This document shows positions 42,060-52,100 of a stretch of 64,000 nucleotides of DNA, one piece after another. The notes under the pieces were generated by a model, which did no database searches, was not told the DNA's origin, and saw only the letters and a program-made list of their open reading frames with translations. Both the position numbers and the translations under genes were made by a program. Source of the stretch: Anaerolineae bacterium (GTDB lineage Bacteria; Chloroflexota; Anaerolineae; 4572-78; J111); the NCBI GenBank assembly GCA_023382535.1, contig JAHDWA010000026.1:60411-124410 (forward strand), in the 5' to 3' direction. Every line of letters starts with the position of its first letter. Position 1 is the first letter of the stretch.

Positions 42060-45000
42060 TCAAGCTCCGACAAAGATGAACGGCGCCCAGTAGTAAGGAT
42101 GAGCAAACGGGCAGGCGTCGGGATTGGCGGCTAGACTAAAACGGGTCATGCCGGCCAGCACTGTTTCGGCCGGCATCCGCTCAAACCTACGGTGGTAGGT
42201 GCTGCTCAACCTCTGGTAATGCTGGTCGAAGTAGGTGGCCAGTTCACGGTTGGTGACTTGCCGTAGCCATAGTTGGGCGCTACACAGTGCCTGATCTGGT
42301 GGCATCAGCTCATCGCCATTTGTCAGATCGCCGCGCAAGTGCAACTCGTAGAATTTGATCATCAACAGGGCCGTTGACAGATCGTCCACCGACCACAAAG
42401 TGCCGATTACACCTGGTACTCCGGCTTGCAGAAATCCAGCAGGTAAACCGATGACTTCGTCGGGGAGCTGGTTAAAATCAGTGATAGCAGTTTGGCAGGC
42501 GGAGAGTAAAGCCAACCGGACATCTTGGAGGGGTGGGCGGGCCAACAAATCCTTCAGGGTGAGCATGTCACCGTCGCTTAGCAGCAGGCCGGAGTCCAGC
42601 GGCTGGGTTGGGTCAAACTGGCCGTGGCAGGCGAGATGCAGGTGGTTGGCCGTGCCCAGGGCAGCTTCGACCGCTGGGCGGGTCGCCTGAGTTTCATACA
42701 AGGCGGTGGCACCTTCGCCGAAGAGCGAGACGATTTCCTCGACTTCCACCCGAGCGAAGGCCAGTGGCTGTACTCCTTCTGGCAAAGGCAAGGGGTTACC
42801 AATGGCAAAGAGGGTGGATGGACCATTGGGATATACCGGTACCACTGCCCGGCTATGACTAACTGTGCGAGCCGAGGGGGCATAGGTAACAGTAAACTCA
42901 TCCAGGAAGACCCGCTCCTCACCGTTGACAGGATAAGTTGCAGCATGCAGGGGAAGCAAAGCCAGGCGGCCGGTAGGAATGAGGATCACTGAGCGGGGTC
43001 TCTGATCTGTTTCCGGATGCGGCAGAATGTCATCGAGGGCGGAGGCCACCGGCTGTATGATCTCCTTGCCGATACGAGGCAAAACATCGTCCAACGCTTC
43101 GTGTAGATTGGCCTCTCCTAATTGCCCCGCCAAATAACCACCAATGATTTTTTCACCGTCGCTTTTCACCAACCAATTGGTCAAGTCGTTGGCGGTAAAG
43201 TTGAGCCATACATGCTTGACGCCACCCACGTGAACGATCAATGCTAATCCGCCCGAAGACGTGGCTGTGAGGTAAACACCTACTACTGGCCCATCAACAC
43301 CAGAGTGTGATGCTGTAAGTGCCTGTTGGATCTGTTTGAAGCTTGGTGTACGGAAGAAATCTTCGTAGCCAGGGATTTGTTGAATGGTAGCCATCGTTGA
43401 GTCCAAATCCCGATAAGCTATTTGCAGTTTTTCTCTTAATATTGGATTCAATGATCGCTCTTCGCTGAACCCAACTTGTCTCTCTAAATCTACGATACGA
43501 TTTGCCGCCTGTTCATAGTGGTTGACTAGTTCGGGATGTGTTGCCCTTAAGGCATCGAGGTCATCCCGGTCACGCTCTAGGGTTTCTGACAACAGGCGGG
43601 CACGGCCTGTCTCGACAGTTTCCACTGCTCTTAAAAGATTGTCAGGTTCGTCGGTTTTAGCTAAGGCATAGGCGATACTTGTGGAAAGCCCCTGAGCCTG
43701 ACGTATCCAGCTCTCTTTGTGCCTGCGGACAATTTGTACCTTAAAGAGTCGCTCACTAAACTCATGAGCATAACCGTAGAATCGATTGGCTTCTTCCCAG
43801 ATTTGTCCTTCAAATGCCAGGTTCACCCAGTTTCGCACACTAGTAAGGCCTATTCCAGCCGCACTCTCTAGGCCTTTTTGCGCTGCCTGCTCATATATCT
43901 GACCAGCCTGTTCAAGATCAGCCACATTCTTTGTCCAACGGTAGCGGTTAGCCAAGGCAGTGGCCAAAGTGTTCAAATAGGCCGGCAGATTGGGATCAGC
44001 GGGCGAGTGCTGCGCCACCGCTCGTTCAAGAGTCTGTATGGCGTGATCTAATTCTGTGAGACTTTCTGTCAGATCAGCATGCTCTGCCAGCCCTGCACCG
44101 AGACTGTTCAGGCAATTGGCGAAACCCGGTGAATCAATTGACATCTGCATCGTTGCCTCTTGGTGAAGCTGGATAGCGTCCTCCAAATCCGCAGTGTTTT
44201 TGATTCGGCGATAGCGTTCTCTCAGTGCGTTGCCAAGGTTATTCTTGTAGGTTGCCAATTTGGGCGATTTGGGTGAAACACTTAAGGACCGATCCACTGC
44301 CTCTTGATAGACCGCTATAGCTTCCTCCAAGTCAGCTAGGTTCCCAGTCAACTTAAAGTGATCTCTCAATGCGGCACCCAAGTTACTTAAGGCCCCAGGA
44401 AAAAGATAGGAACCAAGTGAAGGAAATGCTACTACTTTTCTATGGGATTCGATGGCGCGGTCCAAGTCAATGAGATTGCCATTCCGATGATAACGTTCCC
44501 TCAATGCGTTACCTAGATTACTTAGAAGATCAGGCAAAACAGATGAATCGCCTTGAACCCACGTTAATGCTTCTTCGCAGATAGTAATTGCCTCCTCCAA
44601 ATCAGCCCGCTCCCCGAGATGTTGATAACGCATTCGCAATCCTCTGCTTAAAGCAGCTAAACAGGGAGGTAAGTCTGGTGAGTTGAGCGGGGTCTGGCTT
44701 ACTGCTTGGCGATAAAGAGCAAGCGCGTGCTCAAGATCTGCCATGTTATTCGTCAGCTCATAAAGGTCTTCTAGCGTAAGACCATGATTTATCATTACTA
44801 TGGGTAGGTTGGTGGAATCGGGTGGAGTCTCTGTGACCGCCTTTTCACAGATGTTGATAGCGCGCTCCAAATCGGCTCGATCTCGCAAAAGATGATAGCG
44901 TTCTCTCAAAAATATGCCTAGATTAGTCAGATGGTCGGGTAGGTCAGAAGAGTCAAGAGGGGTTGTTGCTACTAATCGGTCACAGATCTCAACTAGGCGA

Positions 45001-45806
45001 TCCAAATCGCTTTGGTCCCGCGTCAGACCATAGCGCTTCCACCGCAATTGAACCACGTTGCTTAACATTCCAGGTAGGTCGAATGCTTTCGGGCGGGATT
45101 TTCCCACCGCTTGCTCTTGAGCTTCAATCGCTTGGTTCAGATTGACGGATTCACCTGTATTGTTGTAAAGAGCCTTCAGCCCTATACTCAGATTGTTGAG
45201 ATAACTCGATACATCAGGCAAATCATCTGGGGCTAGCTCCACGACCTGTTGCCAACGTTTCAGAGCGTTATATAAGTCTTCAAGTCGTTTGGCGGATTGA
45301 TAACGAATAAAGTACGCTTTTCCACTATCATTAAGGACAGCTAGCTGGAAACTTTTCGCGGAAACTGGCAACAGAGGATGGTCCGAGATAAATTCCCAGA
45401 TTCTTATTGCCTTATCCAAAGACCGTATATCGCCAGTCTGTCGGTAGTACGCTTCAAGTTCTCCAACAACCTCCCACTCGGCCTTGAATTCGGGGGGTAT
45501 GTCTATTTCCTCAGCATCTAATCCATATTCCCAAAATGCAGCTTCTACACCCACCTCTTGGCAGCGATGCAATACACTCCAACGTTTCTCCATCCTTCGC
45601 CGGAATTCGGCTGTTTTATGATATTTTGTTATCTGTTCTTGAATCATACGCTCCACTCGTGTGGCAAGATCCTCATTTAGGAGTCCAGGGTGTCGCTCAA
45701 CAACACGACGGGCGTCAGTCCATGTAGGAGCCTCGAAAAAGGAAGTGATTATTTCCGTAATAAATAAACGATGTAAGAAACTCAATTTACTTTTGTGATG
45801 GGCCAT
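42060..45806 (-). CDS. TPR-CHAT protease, long divergent type
   Basis: A 1248-residue predicted caspase-like protease. Residues 1-110 are a version of the helical module seen in genes 25279 and 31304 (SFLHRLF, APTWTDARRVVERHPGLL, VLHRCQEVGVEAAFW). Residues 120-690 hold about a dozen degenerate TPR-like units of the type LGNALRERYHRNGNLIDLDR followed by AIESH. The CHAT domain has HLACHGQFDPTQPLDSGL, LSACQTAITDF and GLPAGFLQAGVPGVIGTLW and ends HPYYWAPFIFVGA. AGGAGG precedes ATG 45806. It is 166 bases downstream of the TPR gene 45973 and shares the promoter with operator copy C. Confidence 0.9.
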   Translation of the reverse strand: MAHHKSKLSFLHRLFITEIITSFFEAPTWTDARRVVERHPGLLNEDLATRVERMIQEQITKYHKTAEFRRRMEKRWSVLHRCQEVGVEAAFWEYGLDAEEIDIPPEFKAEWEVVGELEAYYRQTGDIRSLDKAIRIWEFISDHPLLPVSAKSFQLAVLNDSGKAYFIRYQSAKRLEDLYNALKRWQQVVELAPDDLPDVSSYLNNLSIGLKALYNNTGESVNLNQAIEAQEQAVGKSRPKAFDLPGMLSNVVQLRWKRYGLTRDQSDLDRLVEICDRLVATTPLDSSDLPDHLTNLGIFLRERYHLLRDRADLERAINICEKAVTETPPDSTNLPIVMINHGLTLEDLYELTNNMADLEHALALYRQAVSQTPLNSPDLPPCLAALSRGLRMRYQHLGERADLEEAITICEEALTWVQGDSSVLPDLLSNLGNALRERYHRNGNLIDLDRAIESHRKVVAFPSLGSYLFPGALSNLGAALRDHFKLTGNLADLEEAIAVYQEAVDRSLSVSPKSPKLATYKNNLGNALRERYRRIKNTADLEDAIQLHQEATMQMSIDSPGFANCLNSLGAGLAEHADLTESLTELDHAIQTLERAVAQHSPADPNLPAYLNTLATALANRYRWTKNVADLEQAGQIYEQAAQKGLESAAGIGLTSVRNWVNLAFEGQIWEEANRFYGYAHEFSERLFKVQIVRRHKESWIRQAQGLSTSIAYALAKTDEPDNLLRAVETVETGRARLLSETLERDRDDLDALRATHPELVNHYEQAANRIVDLERQVGFSEERSLNPILREKLQIAYRDLDSTMATIQQIPGYEDFFRTPSFKQIQQALTASHSGVDGPVVGVYLTATSSGGLALIVHVGGVKHVWLNFTANDLTNWLVKSDGEKIIGGYLAGQLGEANLHEALDDVLPRIGKEIIQPVASALDDILPHPETDQRPRSVILIPTGRLALLPLHAATYPVNGEERVFLDEFTVTYAPSARTVSHSRAVVPVYPNGPSTLFAIGNPLPLPEGVQPLAFARVEVEEIVSLFGEGATALYETQATRPAVEAALGTANHLHLACHGQFDPTQPLDSGLLLSDGDMLTLKDLLARPPLQDVRLALLSACQTAITDFNQLPDEVIGLPAGFLQAGVPGVIGTLWSVDDLSTALLMIKFYELHLRGDLTNGDELMPPDQALCSAQLWLRQVTNRELATYFDQHYQRLSSTYHRRFERMPAETVLAGMTRFSLAANPDACPFAHPYYWAPFIFVGA

Positions 45807-45972
45807 AAATCCGCCTCCTGGTCAGTAAGGAAAACAAAGTTTGTGTATCTTAAGCGGTTATTCCAATTTTGACGATGTCCTAAACTATGGACGACAGCAC
45901 AGAGGCCTTTACCAATGATAAGTTATCAATCGGTCTCAATACACACTCATATCGTAGTAGTGGATCATAATC

Positions 45973-46662
45973 TTAGCGTTGTAGTAGTTCCAGATTCATC
46001 TGAGCGACAAGCTCTAGCCGTTTATCCCCGATACGCTGAGCAATCCTTGTAGCTTCGGTATACAGCCGGCGCGCCTTCTCTTTATCTCCAAGCGCGGATG
46101 TGGCCAATCCAAGGTTGACAAGAACTCCTCCTAAAGCCCTCAGGTCTCCAAGGCGACTGAAGATGTTTGCCGCGTTGAGGAGAGCCTCCTCAGCCTCTCT
46201 ATCTTGTCCCATCAATGAGTAAGCCTCACCGATCTTTGCCCAAGTTGCACCAATTGACTGGTCATTTGACTGTCTCTGAAACAATTCTAATGCTCTCCGA
46301 TAGGCATTCAAGGCACCTTGATTATCGCCGAGGCCAACCAATCTCATTCCTTGCTCATAGAAGCTGTCAGCCTCGCTATTCTGTCCCTTGACCGAATGAG
46401 CGAGTTGCTCCTTACTTAATACCAAAATATCCCTGAGCATGTCAGGCAGGAAAAGACCTCTATAATGCATACGACCAAAATTATCGACTACAGAGTAGAG
46501 TAGGCTGTCTAGATGAACTACAGTGAATTTGACTCCAGCATGATCAAACTCGAACGACTTACCCGGCTTCAATTCTAGCAACCTGTTGAGTACCTTCATT
46601 CGCCCACCAGAAGCGTCGGCGTCTATGATACCTCCCCCAAATATACGTTTGAATAGTCCCAT
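45973..46662 (-). CDS. TPR protein with N-terminal beta domain
   Basis: A 229-residue soluble protein. It begins MGLFKRIFGGG, like the SFFKRLLGG start of the TPR-CHAT proteins. A small domain of unknown fold follows (about 20-85). The rest is about three TPR hairpins (ADSFYEQGMRLVGLGDNQGA, IGATWAKIGEAYSLMGQDRE, LGGVLVNLGLATSALGDKEK). There is no protease domain. The first gene after operator copy C, it may be an adaptor that competes with or bridges the TPR-CHAT proteins. AAAGGA lies ten bases before the ATG. Confidence 0.75.
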   Translation of the reverse strand: MGLFKRIFGGGIIDADASGGRMKVLNRLLELKPGKSFEFDHAGVKFTVVHLDSLLYSVVDNFGRMHYRGLFLPDMLRDILVLSKEQLAHSVKGQNSEADSFYEQGMRLVGLGDNQGALNAYRRALELFQRQSNDQSIGATWAKIGEAYSLMGQDREAEEALLNAANIFSRLGDLRALGGVLVNLGLATSALGDKEKARRLYTEATRIAQRIGDKRLELVAQMNLELLQR

Positions 46663-46812
46663 TTGATATTATTCCTTTCCCTGCTTGTTATTAGCAGATA
46701 ACTTAACGATAGACTCTCTCATTAGTGTCAATACTTAATTCCTTGATCTGAACAACTGAAAAAATATTACACTGTCTCTTTCTGCCAAAAATCGCCACTT
46801 TTGGCTTCAGTA

Positions 46813-46864
46813 TATCGCCTTTCTGCCTGACTAACCTGACCAAACCTTACAACTTTCCTGACAA
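46813..46864 (-). promoter_or_regulatory. operator/promoter copy C of three-copy regulatory element
   Basis: On the minus strand it has direct repeats with TCAG cores at the same 12-10-9 spacing as copy A (second unit reads TAAG), then GGCGATATACT, the best -10 box of the three (TATACT). It is 150 bases upstream of ATG 46662, very close to the distance of copy B to its gene. Confidence 0.75.
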
Positions 46865-46869
46865 CTTTA

Positions 46870-47575
46870 TCGCTCCACAAACTTATATCCCTCCTCAGCA
46901 CAGTGATAATGTAACGCAGCCAATAAAGATCCGACTCGATTTGTTCAGCAAGTGAGCCACCAACGCCTAGAGCGCGGCGTCACGCTCGCCATCACTCAGC
47001 CGGTCATGTCATTGGTCATAGGCATGCTAGATCAGCCCACAGGTCGGCCAGATTATTGGCATGACCACAATGTAAGAGAGCTGCTCTTTGCGTCTGCCCT
47101 AGATACCTCGCAGGTAGTGAAACAGGGATGGTGGCAGGTTTTGGAAGATGGTATCAAATTCGTCAAAGAGGAGAACAACTCGTTGTAAGGGCCGACGGCA
47201 GAGTGTATCCAAGCTGCGCTCGTTCAGGCGTTGGACCGGGGGCTGTTTTTTGAGGCGTGTGATTTCCACGACGGTCGCCGGGTCTACCTCGGCGGAGTCT
47301 AATTGGCCCAGCAGGCGATCCCGGAGCAGGTGGTAGACCGCCGCCTCGGTCTGTTCGGCCAGGGCCAGCAGGTTAATGAGGATGAAGCTGACATACGCGT
47401 AAGTCTGCCCTAGGTAATACTGCCGGACATCGTCGCGCCGCAGAAAGGAAAGATAGTTGGAGGCACTCACCCCACGCAGGCCGATGAGGCAATCCGATTG
47501 CCCGGCTTTGAGCCATTCCATCACCTGCTGCACCTCGGCCGCGCGATAGGTCAAGGTGTAACGGTCTGACGCCAT
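46870..47575 (-). pseudogene. decayed paralogue of AAA/winged-helix regulator
   Basis: Starting at ATG 47575, the first 150 codons match the regulator at 35097-36452 (MASDRYTLTYRAAEVQQVME; VVLLFDEFDTIFQ). The Walker A site reads GLRGVSASN and has lost GKS. The frame ends at 47099. Beyond it, scattered segments of the winged helix remain in different frames with stops (AALxALVAHL near 46970, RYIITV and GYKFVER near 46880). The middle 200 residues are deleted. This is a dead copy of the regulator next to operator copy C. It mirrors the intact regulator beside copy B. Confidence 0.85.
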
Positions 47576-48101
47576 AAGGCCCTCTCTTGTGTGTCCTCTT
47601 AGGGTAATAAAGGTTGGAAATGAGCAAAACGAACTGTAAACGTGGCACAATTAGCCGGGGCTAGTCTTTTGGGGGGGCGATTAAGAGCTTGAGGAAAGTA
47701 ATAAATCCGCTAACTGAAACGAGGTAGAGGCAGTAGGCTTCAGACAAAAAAAGCCCCCGGTTTGACCAGGGACCTAACTATGCTAATATATTGCTATCAA
47801 TATCTAGTCACAGGCGACGCTACCTGGTCTACAATTAATTTATGAAACCCCTGCCTGGTTCCGACCCCATCGCAGGGGTATTTTTATTATTCTATCACAT
47901 TGACCGAGAGGTGACAATAGATAAATAGCCAATTTCCAGGGCCGATTCATTCTAATATAGTTCCGACTAAACGTTAACAGGAATCTTGCACGTGGGTATC
48001 ATCTTCGCCTGGATAAATACTTTTGCTCACGTCCAATTCTACTCTTTTATGTGAAGGGGTTCGTTAGAGTGAATCAGCGCTGAAATTCAATCTGAAGTAC
48101 C
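47576..48101. other. gene-free stretch between minus and plus gene blocks
   Basis: No coding frame is supported. It holds a terminator-like hairpin for the plus strand (47848-47885) and a weaker C/G-rich hairpin at about 47752-47775 whose T-run lies on the minus strand. GACCAGG and CCTGGTC occur as distant complementary segments near 47765 and 47823, so a structured transcript is possible. It is the divide between the CHAT island and the plus-strand block. Confidence 0.45.
47848..47885 (+). terminator. rho-independent terminator
   Basis: CCCCTGC (47848-47854) pairs with GCAGGGG (47872-47878), followed by TATTTTTATT. No gene is recognised directly upstream on this strand, so it may end a small RNA. 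Confidence 0.65.
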
Positions 48102-48131
48102 TTGACAAATAGTGGTGTTTGACAATATAAT
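48102..48131 (+). promoter_or_regulatory. consensus sigma-70-type promoter
   Basis: TTGACA (48102-48107) and TATAAT (48126-48131) are perfect hexamers 18 bases apart. A second TTGACA overlaps at 48119. Transcription should start near 48138. It is the strongest promoter seen in the window and leads into the structured RNA that follows. Confidence 0.8.
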
Positions 48132-48137
48132 TAAGTG

Positions 48138-48238
48138 AAATTGATAACAAATGGGTGACGCCACACGTTCACTCTCCGAGGTCAAAGACCCCGTACTTCA
48201 CCAAGCCTGCTGAAGGGGAGATACCCCAGGCCTTTTTT
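48138..48238 (+). ncRNA. short structured RNA / leader ending in terminator
   Basis: About 100 bases lie between a consensus promoter and a terminator, without a reading frame. Three hairpins are visible: GGGTGA/TCACTC, GGTC-AAA-GACC and CTTCA/TGAAG (48196-48215). The last overlaps the terminator stem, so the two exclude each other. This is the layout of an attenuator or riboswitch. It matches no RNA family I know. It precedes gene 48423 by 185 bases and may control it, or be an independent small RNA. Confidence 0.5.
48205..48238 (+). terminator. terminator of leader RNA
   Basis: GCCTG (48205) pairs with CAGGC (48227-48231), enclosing GGGG-AGATA-CCCC, and TTTTTT follows at 48233-48238. Confidence 0.7.
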
Positions 48239-48422
48239 CGAGGCTTTTCACACATCCTCTCTCCGCTAAAAAGCAACCAGGCTCGGCCCCAGTGGCTGCC
48301 TATTGGACGATGGGTCCTTTAGGAAAATTATCCTGGTTGACGGTTTAGCGGAATTTTTATTTTCCAACCAATAAAAACAATAGAAGCCCTTGAAAAGTGC
48401 ATCAAACTGCACGTGATTAGTA

Positions 48423-48917
48423 ATGGAGAGGAAGTCAGTGCTTATCTTCACCCAAAACCAAATCTCCCCTGAAATCGGATATATTCCCGAAAAGTTGTTC
48501 AAAAAATATTCCTGGCGGCCGGTTATCCGGACCTCCCTCCCAATTTTTGATCTCTATCCTACCTTGAAAGTATGGCTGATACCGCCGGCGGATGACCGGC
48601 CAGTCATCCGGCAATTGATCTATCATGCTAAAGGTTGGAGTGGTCTAAGTCTGAGGCCCCGGCTGAATCAGGCCCAGGAAACTGAGGGATGGTGTCTTCA
48701 TTACGATGGTGAGGAGAAAATTCTGGCCGGCCCCTTTGAGTCTATAAGCGAGGCCCACCATCTGGCAAGCCTCCTGGCTCGCTTTGACTGGACCCGCCCG
48801 GCCGATAAATTTAGCCGGCGAGAGATTAACGAGGTCAAAAAGATAATTACCGAGTACATGCGTGAGATTAGTTGGATTGATGAAATAGAAACGGAAGTGC
48901 TGCAAGAATTCTTCTGA
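48423..48917 (+). CDS. hypothetical protein
   Basis: A 164-residue soluble protein that I do not recognise. The N-terminal half (FTQNQISPEIGYIPEKLF, then DLYPTLKVWLIPPADDRP) looks alpha/beta. The C-terminal half (SEAHHLASLLARFDWTRP, then FSRREINEVKKIITEYMREI) is helical. ATG 48423 lacks a ribosome site. GTG 48438, five codons on, has GAGAGGAAG well placed and may be the true start. It follows the promoter/RNA/terminator unit at 48102-48238. A structured intergenic region separates it from the giant surface protein. Confidence 0.6.
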   Translation: MERKSVLIFTQNQISPEIGYIPEKLFKKYSWRPVIRTSLPIFDLYPTLKVWLIPPADDRPVIRQLIYHAKGWSGLSLRPRLNQAQETEGWCLHYDGEEKILAGPFESISEAHHLASLLARFDWTRPADKFSRREINEVKKIITEYMREISWIDEIETEVLQEFF

Positions 48918-48965
48918 AAGAAGAACGGTAGCTCGCCGGGCAGCGGCGTGAAACTGGAATGAACA

Positions 48966-49062
48966 CACTACCGGGGGCGGTGCGGCCTGCACCCCGATAG
49001 TGAAATAGGCCGTAACCTATCAGGAAATAGAAGGGTCATTCCTGGTAGGTTGCGGCCTTATT
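48966..49062 (+). other. two consecutive long hairpins upstream of surface-protein gene
   Basis: Hairpin 1 (48966-49002) has CACTA/TAGTG outside and CGGGG/CCCCG inside. Hairpin 2 (49004-49062) is a stem of about 22 pairs with a few mismatches (AGGCCG..AACCTA..CAGGAA against TTCCTG..TAGGTT..CGGCCT), followed by TATTCTTAATAA. It may terminate gene 48423 or form a leader for gene 49122. Confidence 0.5.
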
Positions 49063-49121
49063 CTTAATAACTTCAAATTCAAAGGAATTTTCAACCGCAT
49101 AGCTCCACTAATGGTGTAATC

Positions 49122-52100
49122 ATGAAGAATTTACTCATTCGCCTTGTCCTTTCCATCACCTTACTCGGCTTGACTTTCAAAATGGCCCCCTCCGTGTGGG
49201 CTGAAGGCGAACATCCAGGCCAGACCGGGACGCATCAGACGGCCTACAGTGATCTACCCCTATATTTTGAGCCAAACTACGGACAGACTGACTCCCAGGT
49301 ACGGTTTATCTCTAGAGGACCAGGATACAACATGTTCCTAACCCCTACCGGAGTGACGATGATCCTTGATCACCTTCCATCACTTGAGGAGCAAACTGAG
49401 AAAACAGCGGGTGCGATCGTAAAAATATCGTTAGCCGATGCATCTCCTACACCGGCGATGGTCGGCCTGGACGAGCAGCCAGGGCGCGTCAACTATTTTA
49501 CCGGCAGTAATTCCCAGAGCTGGCGCAGCAATATCCCTACCTTTGCCGGGGTTTTATATCAGCGCGCCTGGCCGGGTGTGGATTTGATTTTTTATGGCAA
49601 CCAACGACAACTCGAATATGATTTTATTATTGATGCTGGAGCAGATCCGGCTCAGATTGGGTTAACCTTCGACGGCGTTGATCAACTAACCCTGGACGCC
49701 GAAGGCAATCTGTACCTTGATTTGCCGAATGGGGAGCGTATTCAACAAACAGCACCCCTTATCTATCAAGACGCGAATGGCACTCGTGTCCTGATTAAAG
49801 GTGGATTTGTTATCTCGGGCAACCAGGTCCACTTCGATGTTGGCGACTACAACCCTGCCTTCCCACTGATTATTGACCCGCTTCTATTATATAGCACGTA
49901 TTTAGGAGGAAGTGGCGACGAAATTGGCTACGATGTTGTCGTGGATGGTTCCGGCAATACCTTTATCACCGGGTCGACATCAAGCGCCAATTTTCCGGTT
50001 TTGGCGGGGGTTGATACCAGCTCGAACGGCGGCAACGATGTCTTTGTGACCAAGCTCAATGCCGCCGGGTCGGCTTTAATTTACAGTACCTATCTGGGCG
50101 GTGGGGGTGAGGATTTTGGTCAAAGTATTGCCCTGGATGGCGCCGGGAATGTCTTCCTGACCGGCTATACCCAAAGCACCGATTTTCCCACGACCGTTGG
50201 CGCGCTTGATACCACCCATCCTAATGTCGATAGTGATGCCTTTATTGCCAAACTAAACTCAAGTGGCTCGGCTCTGGTATATAGCACCTTTCTGGGGAAT
50301 ACAGGCGATGATTATGGATATGGGATTGATGTGGATGGTTCCGGGAATGTCTTTGTCACCGGCCTGACCTACAGCAGCGCATTTTCCACGACAACTGGCG
50401 CTTATGATACCACCTATAACGGGGCAGGAGATGCGTTTGTTAGCCGCCTGAATGCGGCCGGCTCCGCCTTGATTTACAGCACCTATCTAGGCGGCGCCCA
50501 ACTGGACGAGGGGCGGGATATCGTGGTTGTTGGGGGTAATGCTTACCTTACCGGCTCGACCTCCAGCATGACGTTTCCGGCCACGGTGGGGTCCTATGAC
50601 TCTAGTCGTAACGGGGGAAGCGATGCCTTTTTGACCAAACTCAACACGACCGGTTCGGGTCTGGTATCTAGCACTTTCCTGGGAGGATCAGGGGATGATT
50701 TTGGCCGCGCCCTGGCGGTTGACATTAGTGGGAATGGGTACGTCACCGGTGAGACTTCCAGTACAAATATGCCGGTCACCTCTGGCGCGTTCGATACCAG
50801 TACTAACGGGGATATTGATGTGTTTGTGGCCAAGGTGGACTCCAGTGGGGCCAATCTTCTGTTTGGTACTTATTTGGGTGGATATGGCGCGGATAAGGGC
50901 TTAGACATTGACCTGGACAGTAACGATAATCCCAGCATAACCGGTTCGACCGCCAGTGCTAACTTTCCTACCACGCCTGGTGCTTACGACACCACTTACG
51001 CGGCGAGCGGTGATGTTTTTGTGACCCGCTTGAAAACAAACGGCAGCGGCCTATGGTATAGCACCTTTATTGGGGGTAGTAATACTGAGGAAGGTTCTGC
51101 TATTGCGCTGGATGGGTCCGGTAACGCTTTTGTGACCGGGTTTTCTTATGGCAATTTTCCCACCACGACCGGGGCTTATGACACCACGTGGGGCGCGCCC
51201 AGAGATGGCTTTGTGGTTAAATTAAGCCTGATGAACAATGCGCCGCTTATCTCCGATATAACTGATCAAGTCACCGACGAGGATGTTCCGGCCGGGCCGC
51301 TCAATTTTACCATCAGCGACTTCGAAACCCCGGCCGACTATTTGATCGTAACCGGCAGTTCCTCCAACACGGCGCTGGTTCCTAACAGCAATATTGTCTT
51401 TGGGGGCAGCGGATCGGGCCGAATGGTGACCATAACGCCGGCAGCCAATCTAACCGGCACGGCGACGATCACGCTGACAGTGAGTGACGGCACGGAAACA
51501 ACGTCGGACGTGTTTACGTTGACGGTAATTCCCGTGAATGATACTCCAACCATCACCGACATTCCCAACCAGGTGACAAACGAAGATGTGCCTGCTGGTC
51601 CTATCGCTTTCATGGTTGGAGATGTGGAAACCAGTATGAGCAGTCTCGGTCTCTCGGCCAGTTCCTCCAATGCGGTCCTGGTTCCCAACGGCAACATCAT
51701 CTTTGGCGGCAGTGGAGCCAACCGGACGGTGACGATTACCCCGTCCCCAGACCAGTCTGGCAGCGCCACCATTACTATTACGGTAGATGATGGTCAGGCC
51801 AGCGCCAGCGATACCTTCGTCATAACGGTTAACCCGGTCAATGACGCCCCCACTATCTCCGATATCACCCATCGCGTCACGGACGAAGATATTCCTGTTG
51901 GGCCAATTACTTTTGTGGTCGGCGATGTCGAAACACCGGCGGGTAACCTGACCTTATCGGGCAGCTCGTCGGATTCTGCCTTGGTTCCCAACAGTAAAAT
52001 TGTTTTCGGGGGCAGCGGAGCGGTTCGCAGCGTCACGGTGACCCCAGCGGCCAGTCTGTTTGGTACTGTTACCATTACCGTGACCGCCAGCGACGGGATC

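Noticed and set aside
25279..45806. Type III-E CRISPR-associated TPR-CHAT (Csx29/Craspase)
   Set aside because: No gRAMP/Cas7-11-like gene or CRISPR array is near. The proteins differ in size and repeat type; they fit the general bacterial TPR-CHAT group.
48138..48238. Fluoride, SRP or 6S RNA
   Set aside because: Conserved cores of these RNAs (for example the GGAA-loop of SRP RNA) are not present; it is kept as an unassigned structured RNA.
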